DNA from: a virus
Direction: 5' to 3' (one strand)
DNA: 61,764 nt
IMG/VR virus record: IMGVR_UViG_3300027162_000003
Coordinates: 1 to 61,764 of that record
The translations under genes and the position numbers were made by a program. The notes under the pieces are model-generated. The model worked only from the letters and a program-made list of their open reading frames with translations. It ran no database searches and was not told where the DNA came from. How positions within the stretch are numbered: the first letter of the stretch is position 1; each line of letters begins with the position of its first letter. Below, piece by piece: positions 27,939 through 35,151 of this stretch.

Positions 27939-27980
27939 TCGGGTATAACAAAAACCTGCGCTGAGATTGTGTCTCGTTAT

Positions 27981-28463
27981 CTATTCTGATTCCACTATCT
28001 CGGCCTCTATCGGCTCGGCGTCGGATATCCTAGCAACTGGTGCAGATAGTTCTTTCAGGCTGTCGCGGGTGTCTCGTTCTGGAACCGCGAAAGAGATTTT
28101 AAAGTTGGTATTGCCAGTCTGCTCCACTTCTACCTTGTCGCCGTATTTCTTGGGCGCAAGTTTGGAAGCCGTCCACTTTAGAGCGTCGATTCTTAGTCTG
28201 CCGATTTGTGCGTCATGTGAATTAAACGCCTCCGTCATTACCATGTCCGCGAAAGTATCGGCCTGTTTACTCCTCGCTCGTGCGTAGTCTTGAAAGAAGT
28301 CGGGATGATTGTCGAGCCATTTGTAAACCGTGGGAATGCTTGGAACATCGGGAAGCTGGCAAATTGCGTTGAGTGTCATTCCCGATTCTATCATATCGCA
28401 AATCTGTTTTGCGGTATCTTGATCAAAAGGGATTTCTGGTCTTCCGAGTTGTTTTTCTGTCAT
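27981..28463 (-). CDS. terS: terminase small subunit-like DNA-binding protein
   Basis: A 160-residue protein. N-terminal GRPEIPFDQDTAKQICDMIE then MTLNAICQLPDVPSIPTVYK and WLDNHPDFFQDYARARSKQA form the helix-turn-helix of the widespread small-terminase/transposase-like family; the remainder is helical with an acidic C-terminus. It would recognise the packaging site and load the large subunit. It is separated from terL by eight genes, and directly downstream lies the repeat-rich gap where a pac site could be. Confidence 0.8.
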   Translation of the reverse strand: MTEKQLGRPEIPFDQDTAKQICDMIESGMTLNAICQLPDVPSIPTVYKWLDNHPDFFQDYARARSKQADTFADMVMTEAFNSHDAQIGRLRIDALKWTASKLAPKKYGDKVEVEQTGNTNFKISFAVPERDTRDSLKELSAPVARISDAEPIEAEIVESE

Positions 28464-28529
28464 GTTGTGAGGGGTAACGAAAATTTATCGTTTGACAAGG
28501 TTTTTTTGGTCTTTAGTGTTCTAATGCTT

Positions 28530-28760
28530 TCAGCGTTTACGCTGAGAAAAGAATCCATTTGCATGGCTTCTATTCTTGCGCTTCACCTCGTCAATGTTGG
28601 CATGATTCTTGATTATTTCCTTTCTGATCTTGGCATGATTTTTGAATGTTTGGAATGATTCTAAATTATCAGCAACACGACCCTGCCTCTTACGGGCGGT
28701 CGGTTGCAAAATCTGATTTTTCTTTTGGTCTCTCAAAATGTTTTTTTCAATTATTTTCAT
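28530..28760 (-). CDS. possible small basic protein upstream of terS
   Basis: A 76-residue frame, Lys/Arg/Asn-rich, beginning MKIIEKNILR right after the hairpin at 28770-28806 and ending 66 bp before the terS start. The DNA has two direct TTGGCATGATT copies ~36 bp apart, so the frame could simply be open low-complexity sequence. No family match; real gene status doubtful. Confidence 0.3.
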   Translation of the reverse strand: MKIIEKNILRDQKKNQILQPTARKRQGRVADNLESFQTFKNHAKIRKEIIKNHANIDEVKRKNRSHANGFFSQRKR

Positions 28761-28769
28761 GAATTGAAA

Positions 28770-28806
28770 AGCCCGCAGACCCGCATGGGATGCGGTTCCG
28801 TGGGCT
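28770..28806 (-). other. terminator-like hairpin before the terS region
   Basis: AGCCC (28770-28774) pairs with GGGCT (28802-28806), and CCGCAT (28781-28786) with ATGCGG (28790-28795). On the minus strand it is followed by TTTTC and then the ATG at 28760. It may insulate late transcription from the divergent early region or act as an attenuator. Confidence 0.5.
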
Positions 28807-28825
28807 AGTCAATAAAATAAATGCG

Positions 28826-28881
28826 TGCGCGAGAAATTATTTTTTACGATTTTTCTTGGTGTTCGCGTGAGTCTGCGCGAG
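28826..28881 (+). promoter_or_regulatory. early-region upstream segment with TGCGCGAG repeats
   Basis: TGCGCGAG occurs at 28826-28833 and 28874-28881, flanking AT-rich DNA (ATTATTTTTTACGAT) just upstream of the first early gene. The early promoter must lie around here, but no convincing sigma70 -35/-10 pair is visible. The repeats could bind a regulator. Confidence 0.3.
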
Positions 28882-28945
28882 TCTCTTTTCAGTGAACGAC
28901 GCACAACGCGACGACACGAAAAACCAAACGAAAAACCAAATCAAA

Positions 28946-29218
28946 ATGACAGCACGCGAAAAATTCCAAAACATCATTGACCGCCTAAGCAACCTTGGTC
29001 TCAACGAAGTTGAAATTTGCGAAAGAAAATCTTTAGGGGGCCGTATTGAAACCGAAGCCAGCTTGACCGTTGGCCCAAATTTTATTTGCGCGACCTATTC
29101 CCCATCGGGCTATCTACACCCTCGCACCAGTTGTAAAGTTTTTGCTCGCGTAAAAGGCAAGCCCTCCACGCTTGAGCATTGGATTGCTTACACTCGTAGC
29201 AGCAACTTGCCCGCCTAA
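28946..29218 (+). CDS. early small protein
   Basis: I start at MTAREKFQN (28946), since it follows the A/C-rich leader AAAACCAAATCAAA seen before other early genes; an upstream in-frame ATG at 28892 is less likely. The 90-residue protein has a helical N-terminus and a beta C-terminal half ending STLEHWIAYTRSSNLPA. First gene of the plus-strand region. Unknown; early position suggests host takeover. Confidence 0.55.
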   Translation: MTAREKFQNIIDRLSNLGLNEVEICERKSLGGRIETEASLTVGPNFICATYSPSGYLHPRTSCKVFARVKGKPSTLEHWIAYTRSSNLPA

Positions 29219-29225
29219 CCTTCCC

Positions 29226-29271
29226 GTTCCCCCCAGAACAAACCCAAACCAAACCTCAAACGAAAAATCAA
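29226..29271 (+). promoter_or_regulatory. early leader element copy 1
   Basis: GTTCCCCCCAGAAC (29226-29239; GTTC/GAAC stem) followed by AAACCCAAACC and an A/C-rich stretch up to the ATG at 29272. Related copies precede the genes at 29562 and 31795. No Shine-Dalgarno is present. Confidence 0.45.
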
Positions 29272-29514
29272 ATGAACAACACCATTGAAAACATGATAAG
29301 CAACGCAATTGAAATGGGCGATATTTACCTTGCTCTGTCTCTTGCGAACTCTGTTGAATATGCAAACGAGATTGAAAGCGCAACGCTCGCCTTCCGCGCA
29401 CGCCCGAAGCCCGCAATCGATACAACGGCGGCGGATAACGCATCAAAACGCTTCGGCTTTGATTTTGAGGGCGCAATCTTAACACGCGACGAAAACCGCT
29501 TTTTCGGGATTTAA
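29272..29514 (+). CDS. early small acidic protein
   Basis: An 80-residue protein, helical N-terminus (MNNTIENMISNAIEMGDIYL) and acidic tail (FDFEGAILTRDENRFFG). It is preceded by the hairpin/A-rich leader element instead of an SD. Unknown function. Confidence 0.55.
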   Translation: MNNTIENMISNAIEMGDIYLALSLANSVEYANEIESATLAFRARPKPAIDTTAADNASKRFGFDFEGAILTRDENRFFGI

Positions 29515-29522
29515 TCTTCCTC

Positions 29523-29561
29523 GTTCCCCTCAGAACAAACCCAAATAGAAAAACCAATCAA
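29523..29561 (+). promoter_or_regulatory. early leader element copy 2
   Basis: GTTCCCCTCAGAAC (29523-29536) then AAACCCAAATAGAAAAACC before the ATG at 29562. Nearly identical to copy 1 over ~24 bases. Confidence 0.45.
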
Positions 29562-29783
29562 ATGAAAACCACCAAAAAAACCCTGCTCTTGTCCTTGGAC
29601 TATTTATCTAATGTCACTGGTCTAAAATATAACCTTTCTTGCCAGTGTGCTGGCAATGGGAAAGGCTATTCTGTCATGTGCGATGGTTCCCATGTTCTAA
29701 CATTCGGCCATGTTCCGGCTTCAACCTTGGAAGCTTGTATTTCTGCATATGTTAAAGGCTACCTGAAAGGAGAGGGAAAATGA
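29562..29783 (+). CDS. early small protein
   Basis: A 73-residue protein with a Lys-rich start, CQCAGNGKGYSVMCDGSH in the middle (three cysteines) and a helical end (SAYVKGYLKGEGK). It overlaps the next gene by ATGA, with AAGGAGAG serving as that gene's ribosome site. Unknown. Confidence 0.55.
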   Translation: MKTTKKTLLLSLDYLSNVTGLKYNLSCQCAGNGKGYSVMCDGSHVLTFGHVPASTLEACISAYVKGYLKGEGK

Positions 29784-30454
29784 ACATCCACCTTTCCCCT
29801 ATTTCTTCGAATGTTAAAACTGGACCCATACCAGTGACAACATCGTCGGCGGAAACCTGCCCCGATTCTTGTCCTTTAAAGTCCGGCGGATGTTACGCTA
29901 AAAGCGGACCGCTTGCCATGCATTGGAAAAAGGTGACAATCGGAGAGCGTGGGAATTCTGTTGATCTATTGGCAAAACAGATTCGCGCATTCCCTCGTGG
30001 TCAAGTGTGGCGTCACAATCAAGCGGGTGATCTTCCCGGCATTGGTGACAATATCGATTCCGCTGATCTTAAAAAAATAGTGGTTGCGAATAAAGGGCGG
30101 CGTGGATTCACATATACTCACAAACCATGTGAGGAAAACGAAAGCAATCGGGAAGCGGTCAAGTCCGCTAATGCTGAGGGCTTTACAATTAACTTGTCAG
30201 CGAATAATCTTGCCCATGCTGATCGTCTTGTTAATTTAAAGGCTGGTCCGGTTGTTTGTGTTGTGCCGGAAAGCACAGATGCAACATTTTACACCCCACA
30301 AGGGCGGAAGGGTATCGTTTGTCCTGCACAACAGCGCGACGATATCACCTGCGCCAATTGTCAATTGTGTTCCCGTGTCATGCGGTCCGTTATTATTGGA
30401 TTCCGTGCGCATGGCACAAGCAAAAAGAAAGCGGAAGCAATTTCCAAAAACTAA
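29780..30454 (+). CDS. conserved cysteine-rich phage protein (DUF7227-like)
   Basis: A 224-residue protein. NVKTGPIPVTTSSAETCPDS, then CPLKSGGCYAKSGPLAMHWKK, and C-terminal CPAQQRDDITCANCQLC and FRAHGTSKKK form a combination I recognise from a broadly distributed phage/plasmid family of unknown function (DUF7227-like). Five cysteines at each end suggest a metal or Fe-S site bridging the N- and C-termini. It has a good Shine-Dalgarno (AAGGAGAG) overlapping the upstream gene. Confidence 0.7.
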   Translation: MNIHLSPISSNVKTGPIPVTTSSAETCPDSCPLKSGGCYAKSGPLAMHWKKVTIGERGNSVDLLAKQIRAFPRGQVWRHNQAGDLPGIGDNIDSADLKKIVVANKGRRGFTYTHKPCEENESNREAVKSANAEGFTINLSANNLAHADRLVNLKAGPVVCVVPESTDATFYTPQGRKGIVCPAQQRDDITCANCQLCSRVMRSVIIGFRAHGTSKKKAEAISKN

Positions 30455-30497
30455 AATGAGAACCTTTTTAATCCACAAACAAAAACCATTTCAAACC

Positions 30498-30695
30498 ATG
30501 CAACGCGAACCATTGAAAGAAATTCCATCTGTTTACCTTTCCCGAAACTCTGAGGGCTGGTCTCTAATAAAAGACGGGATGCCATTGTGCGCCGTTACAA
30601 CGCGAGAGAATGCCGAAAATGTAGCCTCTCGTTTTAATCTGTCCTTGCCCTCTGTTTATTGGCAAGGGGAACAAGGTCAATTCGTTTCCATTTAA
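30498..30695 (+). CDS. small hypothetical protein
   Basis: Start set at MQREPLKE (30498), which follows an A/C-rich leader (ACAAAAACCATTTCAAACC) like other early genes. A longer in-frame opening upstream runs through the preceding gene and is unlikely. 65 residues with a beta pattern (SVYLSRNSEGWSLIKDGMPL) and a helix (TRENAENVASRF). Unknown. Confidence 0.5.
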   Translation: MQREPLKEIPSVYLSRNSEGWSLIKDGMPLCAVTTRENAENVASRFNLSLPSVYWQGEQGQFVSI

Positions 30696-30699
30696 TAAT

Positions 30700-30840
30700 A
30701 TGCAAACCTTTAATTCTAACCGACTCCGCAATAAATTCCGCGACACTATGCAAGAAGGTCTTGCGCCTATCTCAGACGCTGAATTCTCCCGCATCGTTCG
30801 CGCTTTTCAATATCTAACCAAAAGACTCATCAGAAAATGA
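30700..30840 (+). CDS. small hypothetical protein (46 aa)
   Basis: ATG 30700 to TGA 30838-30840, sequence beginning MQTFNSNRLRNK, helical and basic. It is coupled by ATGA to the next gene and starts 5 bp after the previous stop, which supports translation despite its size. Confidence 0.5.
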   Translation: MQTFNSNRLRNKFRDTMQEGLAPISDAEFSRIVRAFQYLTKRLIRK

Positions 30841-31142
30841 AAAACCAACATACTCCCGGCCCTTGGGAAGTTAAAAGCAAAAAAATGTTGCTCGGCAACA
30901 AGGGTCCGCTTTGCATTATTTCAAGGAAAGAGCAAGTAAAGATAGTTTGCGAAATAGGCGCGCACTCATCACTTGAAAACCATGCCAACGCAAATCTGAT
31001 CGCCTCCGCTCCCGATTTATTGGAAGCCCTGCGTTTCCTTGTGGCCGATTATATCGCAATAGAAGGCGAAAAGCTCACGGGATCGAGCGTGCCGCTTGAA
31101 ATGGCAAGGGCCGCAATCTTAAAAGCGGAGGGCTTGAAATGA
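30837..31142 (+). CDS. conserved phage protein (HTPGPW family)
   Basis: A 101-residue protein with the widespread phage signature QHTPGPWEV at the start and HANANLIASAPDLLEALRFL in the middle. Very common in lytic and temperate phages; function unknown. It overlaps neighbours on both sides by ATGA, part of a chain of tiny coupled genes. Confidence 0.75.
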   Translation: MKNQHTPGPWEVKSKKMLLGNKGPLCIISRKEQVKIVCEIGAHSSLENHANANLIASAPDLLEALRFLVADYIAIEGEKLTGSSVPLEMARAAILKAEGLK

Positions 31143-31306
31143 AAACCACAAACCAAAAACGCAATAGCCGTTTTGCTATTCTTAAAAGAACATCCCAAGA
31201 AATGCAAGACGCCTTGCAAGCCATTGTTGACGCGTTTGGCGATCAAGACAGCCTTCTAATTGACCAAGCAAAAGCGGCACTTGCCAAGGCGAAAGGAGAA
31301 GCATGA
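31139..31306 (+). CDS. small hypothetical protein (55 aa)
   Basis: ATG at 31139 overlapping the previous stop; ends TGA 31304-31306. Basic N-terminus, helical C-terminus (LLIDQAKAALAKAKGEA). AAAGGAGAAG upstream of the next start is a usable Shine-Dalgarno. Confidence 0.5.
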   Translation: MKTTNQKRNSRFAILKRTSQEMQDALQAIVDAFGDQDSLLIDQAKAALAKAKGEA

Positions 31307-31446
31307 ACCTCCCGCCATGCCATCAAGACAACCCAAGGCATTCTCTGTGGTTCGCAAGGGTTCAAGAACTCGAAAACGAGGGGCTTGATACCAGTGACGC
31401 CCAAGGCATCGCCGACATGGAATTTGAACCAATAAAGAAGCCCTAA
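31303..31446 (+). CDS. small hypothetical protein (47 aa)
   Basis: ATG at 31303 overlaps the previous stop (ATGA) behind an AGGAGAAG ribosome site; ends TAA 31444-31446. Begins MNLPPCHQDNPRHSLWFARV, acidic C-terminus. Unknown. Confidence 0.5.
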   Translation: MNLPPCHQDNPRHSLWFARVQELENEGLDTSDAQGIADMEFEPIKKP

Positions 31447-31448
31447 TA

Positions 31449-31589
31449 ATGAACCGCGCAAAAACTATCCAAGACATCTTAGAAGAACAACGCGAAGAAC
31501 GCGAAAGGCAACGCCTAGCGGATTTCCTTCTTAAAATCTTCTTTGCTCATATAATAATCGTGACCCTCTATTTTTACTTCTCAAAATGA
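31449..31589 (+). CDS. small single-pass membrane protein (46 aa)
   Basis: Charged, coiled-coil-like N-terminus (ILEEQREERERQRLADF) and a C-terminal hydrophobic segment (FFAHIIIVTLYFYF) ending in SK. Probably inserts in the inner membrane with the N-terminus inside. Coupled by ATGA to the next gene. Confidence 0.5.
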   Translation: MNRAKTIQDILEEQREERERQRLADFLLKIFFAHIIIVTLYFYFSK

Positions 31590-31747
31590 AATCCATACTT
31601 TTAGAAATTAAAGACTTGTTAGAATTTGAAACTCGTCAAGCCAAACGACACGACCTTGACGAAATCCGCATCACAGTTCCAAGGGCTGTCACCCTTTCCC
31701 ACGCAATCAGAGAAGCTTTAAAGCAATATAAGACTAACACAAAATAA
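31586..31747 (+). CDS. small hypothetical protein (53 aa)
   Basis: ATG 31586 overlapping the previous stop; TAA at 31745-31747. Helical ends around a short strand (DEIRITVPRAVTL), which looks like a ribbon-helix-helix arrangement (strand then two helices), so DNA binding is possible. The next leader element follows directly. Confidence 0.5.
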   Translation: MKSILLEIKDLLEFETRQAKRHDLDEIRITVPRAVTLSHAIREALKQYKTNTK

Positions 31748-31750
31748 TTT

Positions 31751-31794
31751 GTTCCCCTCAGAACATAAACCAATAAATAATAAATATATATATA
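31751..31794 (+). promoter_or_regulatory. early leader element copy 3
   Basis: GTTCCCCTCAGAAC (31751-31764) plus ATAAACCAATAAATAAT, then an ATATATAT run up to the ATG at 31795 (RecT-like gene). Third copy of the hairpin/A-rich leader. Confidence 0.45.
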
Positions 31795-32637
31795 ATGAAT
31801 AATCAAATCGTAGTTCATAATCAATCAGTTCAAGACATCACGGCAATGGCGCAAGCTATTACCAAGTCCGGCCTTTTCGGAATCAAGACACCCGACCAAG
31901 CCGTGGCACTAATGCTCGTGGCACAATCCGAGGGCAGGCATCCTGCATCAGTGGCAAGTGAGTTTGATATAATCCAAGGAAGGCCCGCCCTTAAGAGTCA
32001 AGCCGCCCTTGCGCGATTCCAAGCGGCAGGGGGTAAGATTCAATGGACAAGCCGAGGCCCGACTAAGTGCGCCGCTAAGTTCTCGCATCCACAAGGCGGA
32101 GATTTGGAAATCACTTGGACGATGGATCGCGCCAACGCTGCGGGACTCACGGGAAAACAGACTTGGAAGCAATACCCCGATCAAATGCTGTCAGCTCGTG
32201 TAGTCGCTGAAGGTGTCCGAGCCGTCTTCCCCGCTTGTCTTAATGGTGTTTATCTCGCCGAGGAAGTTCAAGACTTCGATACCAAGCCAAGACCAGCCAA
32301 GGAGGTTGTCGAACTCGTTCAAGAGGCTCCTAGCGCAAAAGAAGTGCCATCCTTGCCTGAGCCTCACAAGGAGTCTGTCAATAATGTCGAGTCACCTAAT
32401 AATGCGGAAATCCAAGGGGAGATTGTAGAGGGCGAAATCTCGTGGGAAGCTAACTGGTGGACTCCAGAAGTAGCGGCAACGCTCGCGGATCTCCAAGAGG
32501 TAAACGCATTCCTCGTCAAGAAGGGTAAAATCCAAGAAGGCCAGACTTGGAAAGATGTCGAGGATGCCACATACCGCAAAAACATCAATGGCAAGCTGGC
32601 GAAGTTTGTCGAAGCCGTTGAGAAAGGAACTAAATAA
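31795..32637 (+). CDS. RecT-like single-strand annealing protein
   Basis: A 280-residue protein. The core SGLFGIKTPDQAVALMLVAQ, EGRHPASVASEFDIIQGRPA and KSQAALARFQAAGGKIQW, then YPDQMLSARVVAEGVRAVFP and ACLNGVYLAEEVQ, is the pattern of phage RecT-type annealing proteins. The C-terminal ~110 residues are an acidic linker and a small helical domain. It would anneal ssDNA during replication/recombination, paired with the PD-(D/E)XK nuclease two genes later. Confidence 0.75.
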   Translation: MNNQIVVHNQSVQDITAMAQAITKSGLFGIKTPDQAVALMLVAQSEGRHPASVASEFDIIQGRPALKSQAALARFQAAGGKIQWTSRGPTKCAAKFSHPQGGDLEITWTMDRANAAGLTGKQTWKQYPDQMLSARVVAEGVRAVFPACLNGVYLAEEVQDFDTKPRPAKEVVELVQEAPSAKEVPSLPEPHKESVNNVESPNNAEIQGEIVEGEISWEANWWTPEVAATLADLQEVNAFLVKKGKIQEGQTWKDVEDATYRKNINGKLAKFVEAVEKGTK

Positions 32638-32717
32638 TGGAAAGCGCACGCTATTCCGTCCGCCCTCAAGACGAACCTCAAGACAATCCACAAGAGCCAC
32701 AAAATGAAAATCAATAA
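32637..32717 (+). CDS. possible 26-residue polar peptide
   Basis: ATG at 32637 overlaps the RecT stop (TAATG). 26 residues, very Gln/Pro/Glu/Asn-rich (DEPQDNPQEPQNENQ). It overlaps the start of the next gene in another frame. Translation is plausible by coupling but unproven. Confidence 0.3.
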   Translation: MESARYSVRPQDEPQDNPQEPQNENQ

Positions 32718-32934
32718 TACTATCAACTTCCAAGGAGAGCGGACAGCAATGTCCGACTCTGGGAACACAGAGTGGTTTGAGTTTACTATCATCAGCGACA
32801 AGAAGTTGCACGATGATACTGTCAACGAGTTGATCAACGCTCATGGATGCGGAGGTCAAACCTCCTCATTTGAATACTCCATGAGTGATGGCCAACACCT
32901 ATATAATGGAAAATCAAAGAGATATTCAGACTAA
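32704..32934 (+). CDS. small hypothetical protein
   Basis: A 76-residue frame; an internal start at MSDSGNTEWFEF (32749) would give 61 residues. It has a beta strand (WFEFTIISD) and a Gly-rich turn (AHGCGGQTSSFEYSMSDG). It is coupled to the next gene by TAATG. Unknown. Confidence 0.45.
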   Translation: MKINNTINFQGERTAMSDSGNTEWFEFTIISDKKLHDDTVNELINAHGCGGQTSSFEYSMSDGQHLYNGKSKRYSD

Positions 32935-33038
32935 TGAATCCAGACCAGCTTCTTTTCATTATGTGTGCGGGATTTGAGATTTCCAAGATACTCATTCCAG
33001 CATTAATAATAGGATATATCACACTTAAACTCAATTAA
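32934..33038 (+). CDS. 34-residue single-pass membrane peptide
   Basis: Begins MNPDQLLFIM and contains a hydrophobic segment (ISKILIPALIIGYIT). Start overlaps the previous stop; the next ATG is 3 bp after its stop. Tiny but well packed between genes. Confidence 0.4.
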   Translation: MNPDQLLFIMCAGFEISKILIPALIIGYITLKLN

Positions 33039-33040
33039 TA

Positions 33041-33244
33041 ATGATAACAAGATATACATTGGAAATGGATTGTGGTGTAACAGTTCAAGCTCAATTTAAT
33101 GTAAAAAGTGGTTCATTCAAGTGCAAGTGGACTCCCGAGCCTCCTTTTACTGAAAAAATGGTTGAACTAATTAAAAAAGAATATGTTCCATGGAGAGATG
33201 AAATTTTCAATGAATGGATTAAAGAAATTACTGTAAAAATATGA
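33041..33244 (+). CDS. small hypothetical protein
   Basis: A 67-residue protein, beta-rich at the start (MITRYTLEMDCGVTVQAQF) and helical at the end. Overlaps the nuclease gene by ATGA. AT-rich relative to that gene. Unknown. Confidence 0.5.
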   Translation: MITRYTLEMDCGVTVQAQFNVKSGSFKCKWTPEPPFTEKMVELIKKEYVPWRDEIFNEWIKEITVKI

Positions 33245-34248
33245 TTAGACATTCACTACTACCAAAGCTGGCCGAATGCCCTTGCTATGAGTCAAAACAA
33301 GGCGAAGCGGGACCAGCGGCACAACGAGGAACCAAGCTAGATGGACGATTCCGTGAGGCTCTAGCAACTGGAGAGTTGAACGAGGTTGACTTGCCCAAGG
33401 ATGACATTAAGGCTCTGAAATGGGCCTTGAAGCAAGTCCGCAAGATTGCGGGGAATAATCCTATAATATCGGATGAGGCACTTCTAAAGGTTCAAACCCC
33501 CGGCATTGAGCATGAAGGAACAGAAGATGTTAGGATTCCAGATATTCAGACCAGCCTAGATTTGAAGACGGGAATCCAGCGGAGTTACTACGCACAAATG
33601 GGGGCATACGCTTGGGGGAACATGGAGGCACATTTCTGCGAGGAATGGACTTGCTACCTTGTGTTCTGCGATCAAAAAGAAATCGTAGAGCATAAGTTCA
33701 CGCTTGAGCAAGCCAAGGGCATCGTTAATCGCATTCTGGACGCTCACAGCAATCCAGACAAGCAACCATCCGTTTGTGGCTATTGTAGCTGGTGCGCCAA
33801 GAAGGACACTTGTCCCGCTGTTGTCCAGCCAGTCCAAGAGGCTCACGCTATAATGGAGTCAGCTAACCTTGCGGTATTGCGCGATGAAATCGCCAATGAT
33901 CCAGCAAGGCACGCTCGGTTCCTTGAAATCAACAAGGTGTTTGAGTCTGAGCTAGTCAAGCCACTCAAGGATTTGGCAAAGAAGAAGCTGGAATCTGGCG
34001 ATTATCTGCCGGGGTTCAGGCTATCCAGCGTCAAGGGATCAGAGTATTTTGACAGGGTATCCATCGTCCGTGCGGCCATCAAGGGCAAGTGGGGCATGGA
34101 TGATCTGGTTGATGCCCTTGGAGGCACAATGTCTGGATCAACATTCCGCGAGTTGTGCGAGAAGTATAGGACTCCAGTTGTCGAGGAAGAGGCTAAAAGA
34201 AAAGATGGATTTAACAAAGTTATCGAAGATAAGAAATCAAAGAAATGA
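33241..34248 (+). CDS. PD-(D/E)XK (Cas4/RecB-like) nuclease with Cys cluster
   Basis: A 335-residue protein. IPDIQTSLDLKTG (~99-111) provides the D...DxK catalytic strand, preceded by an RGTKLDGRF helix and followed by QMGAYAWGNMEA (~118-130), where the conserved Q..Y helix of RecB nucleases lies. Cys at ~179, 182, 185 and 191 (CGYCSWCAKKDTC) form an Fe-S or zinc cluster. Resembles phage DUF2800-type exonucleases that partner with RecT. The C-terminal third is helical. It likely makes 3' single strands for annealing. Confidence 0.75.
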   Translation: MIRHSLLPKLAECPCYESKQGEAGPAAQRGTKLDGRFREALATGELNEVDLPKDDIKALKWALKQVRKIAGNNPIISDEALLKVQTPGIEHEGTEDVRIPDIQTSLDLKTGIQRSYYAQMGAYAWGNMEAHFCEEWTCYLVFCDQKEIVEHKFTLEQAKGIVNRILDAHSNPDKQPSVCGYCSWCAKKDTCPAVVQPVQEAHAIMESANLAVLRDEIANDPARHARFLEINKVFESELVKPLKDLAKKKLESGDYLPGFRLSSVKGSEYFDRVSIVRAAIKGKWGMDDLVDALGGTMSGSTFRELCEKYRTPVVEEEAKRKDGFNKVIEDKKSKK

Positions 34249-34592
34249 GAATCAGAACAGGATATAAACAAAAGAGTCGGCATCATATGTCACTCATTGA
34301 AAAGGAAGCGATCCGCGAGTGGAAGTCACTTCAAAAGCTCCAGCCAACCCAATGGATGGAACGAATCAAGAGCCTACCAGAACGAGCGCAAGGGCAGATT
34401 GCTCGCATGGTATGGTGGGACTTCTGGAGCAATCGCGTTGTCAGCGAACGCTGGAGCGAGTTTGACCACTGGCTTCAATTTGATGAGCGTGAGGAAACTG
34501 ATCCAGTTCCCAAGACAACGCTGATCAAATGCCTCAAGGCTGTTGGATACCCAAAATACAGAATTGATCTGCGTCTAATGGCATTTCAATAA
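34245..34592 (+). CDS. conserved phage hypothetical protein
   Basis: A 115-residue, Trp- and Arg-rich helical protein (WMERIKSLPERAQGQIARMV then WWDFWSNRVVSERWSEFDHW). ATGA overlap supports a start at 34245, but MSLIEKEA at 34287 is an alternative. Probably part of the recombination set; unknown. Confidence 0.5.
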   Translation: MRIRTGYKQKSRHHMSLIEKEAIREWKSLQKLQPTQWMERIKSLPERAQGQIARMVWWDFWSNRVVSERWSEFDHWLQFDEREETDPVPKTTLIKCLKAVGYPKYRIDLRLMAFQ

Positions 34593-34618
34593 TAAACAAA
34601 ACATTAATTAATAAATAT

Positions 34619-34936
34619 ATGACAAAGAAAGAAGTATTAAATAATCAAGTCGATGAAATCATGGATTCATTCGACTTTCGCCAAGTTGAATCAGTAATGA
34701 AGCATCTCAACTGGACATGGAAGGATAGCAAGACTCCGCCAGACGAATATCAGATTAGGAAAGAAGCAAGGAACATCATGCGTGTGGCAATCCAGTCAGG
34801 CGATTCTGTCAGCACTGGAGGCTTTATTGCAAGATTGCATTGTGGTGAGGAAAATGGAGAGAAGTGGGCAAGAATTGATCTTGTTTTTGCTATCGAACAA
34901 ACATTCGGCGAAGGAGAAGTATATGACCAAGAATGA
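34619..34936 (+). CDS. conserved phage hypothetical protein
   Basis: A 105-residue protein. The MDSFDFRQVESVMKHLNWTW start and TGGFIARLH region match a small phage family often near replication or SSB genes. The ATG follows an AT-rich leader. Overlaps the next gene by 14 bp. Confidence 0.6.
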   Translation: MTKKEVLNNQVDEIMDSFDFRQVESVMKHLNWTWKDSKTPPDEYQIRKEARNIMRVAIQSGDSVSTGGFIARLHCGEENGEKWARIDLVFAIEQTFGEGEVYDQE

Positions 34937-35147
34937 ATTGTGGAGAATATATGTTAAGAAGAATCCTTCATTTGAAGGAGATGGCAATGTCACCATGTCA
35001 GCCAAAGGATTGCGTAAGCTATTCGATACGACATGGGATACGGCATATTGGGATGGAGAAGATGAGCCTGTTGAAAAAACAGAACAGAGTTTTCAACCAA
35101 GGTCAGCATCAGTAAATGACATATTGTCCATGTTTGGAATAAAATAA
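34923..35147 (+). CDS. small conserved phage protein
   Basis: Start chosen at MTKNELWRIYVKKNP (34923), preceded by AAGGAGAAG as a Shine-Dalgarno. 74 residues, with VTMSAKGLRKLFDTTWDTAY and a polar C-terminus ending DILSMFGIK. This resembles a family co-occurring with phage recombination genes; function unknown. Confidence 0.55.
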   Translation: MTKNELWRIYVKKNPSFEGDGNVTMSAKGLRKLFDTTWDTAYWDGEDEPVEKTEQSFQPRSASVNDILSMFGIK

Positions 35148-35151
35148 ATAT

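Noticed and set aside
30252-30497. N-terminal extension of the gene ending at 30695
   Set aside because: It would read through the supported cysteine-rich gene in another frame; the ATG at 30498 follows the usual early leader.
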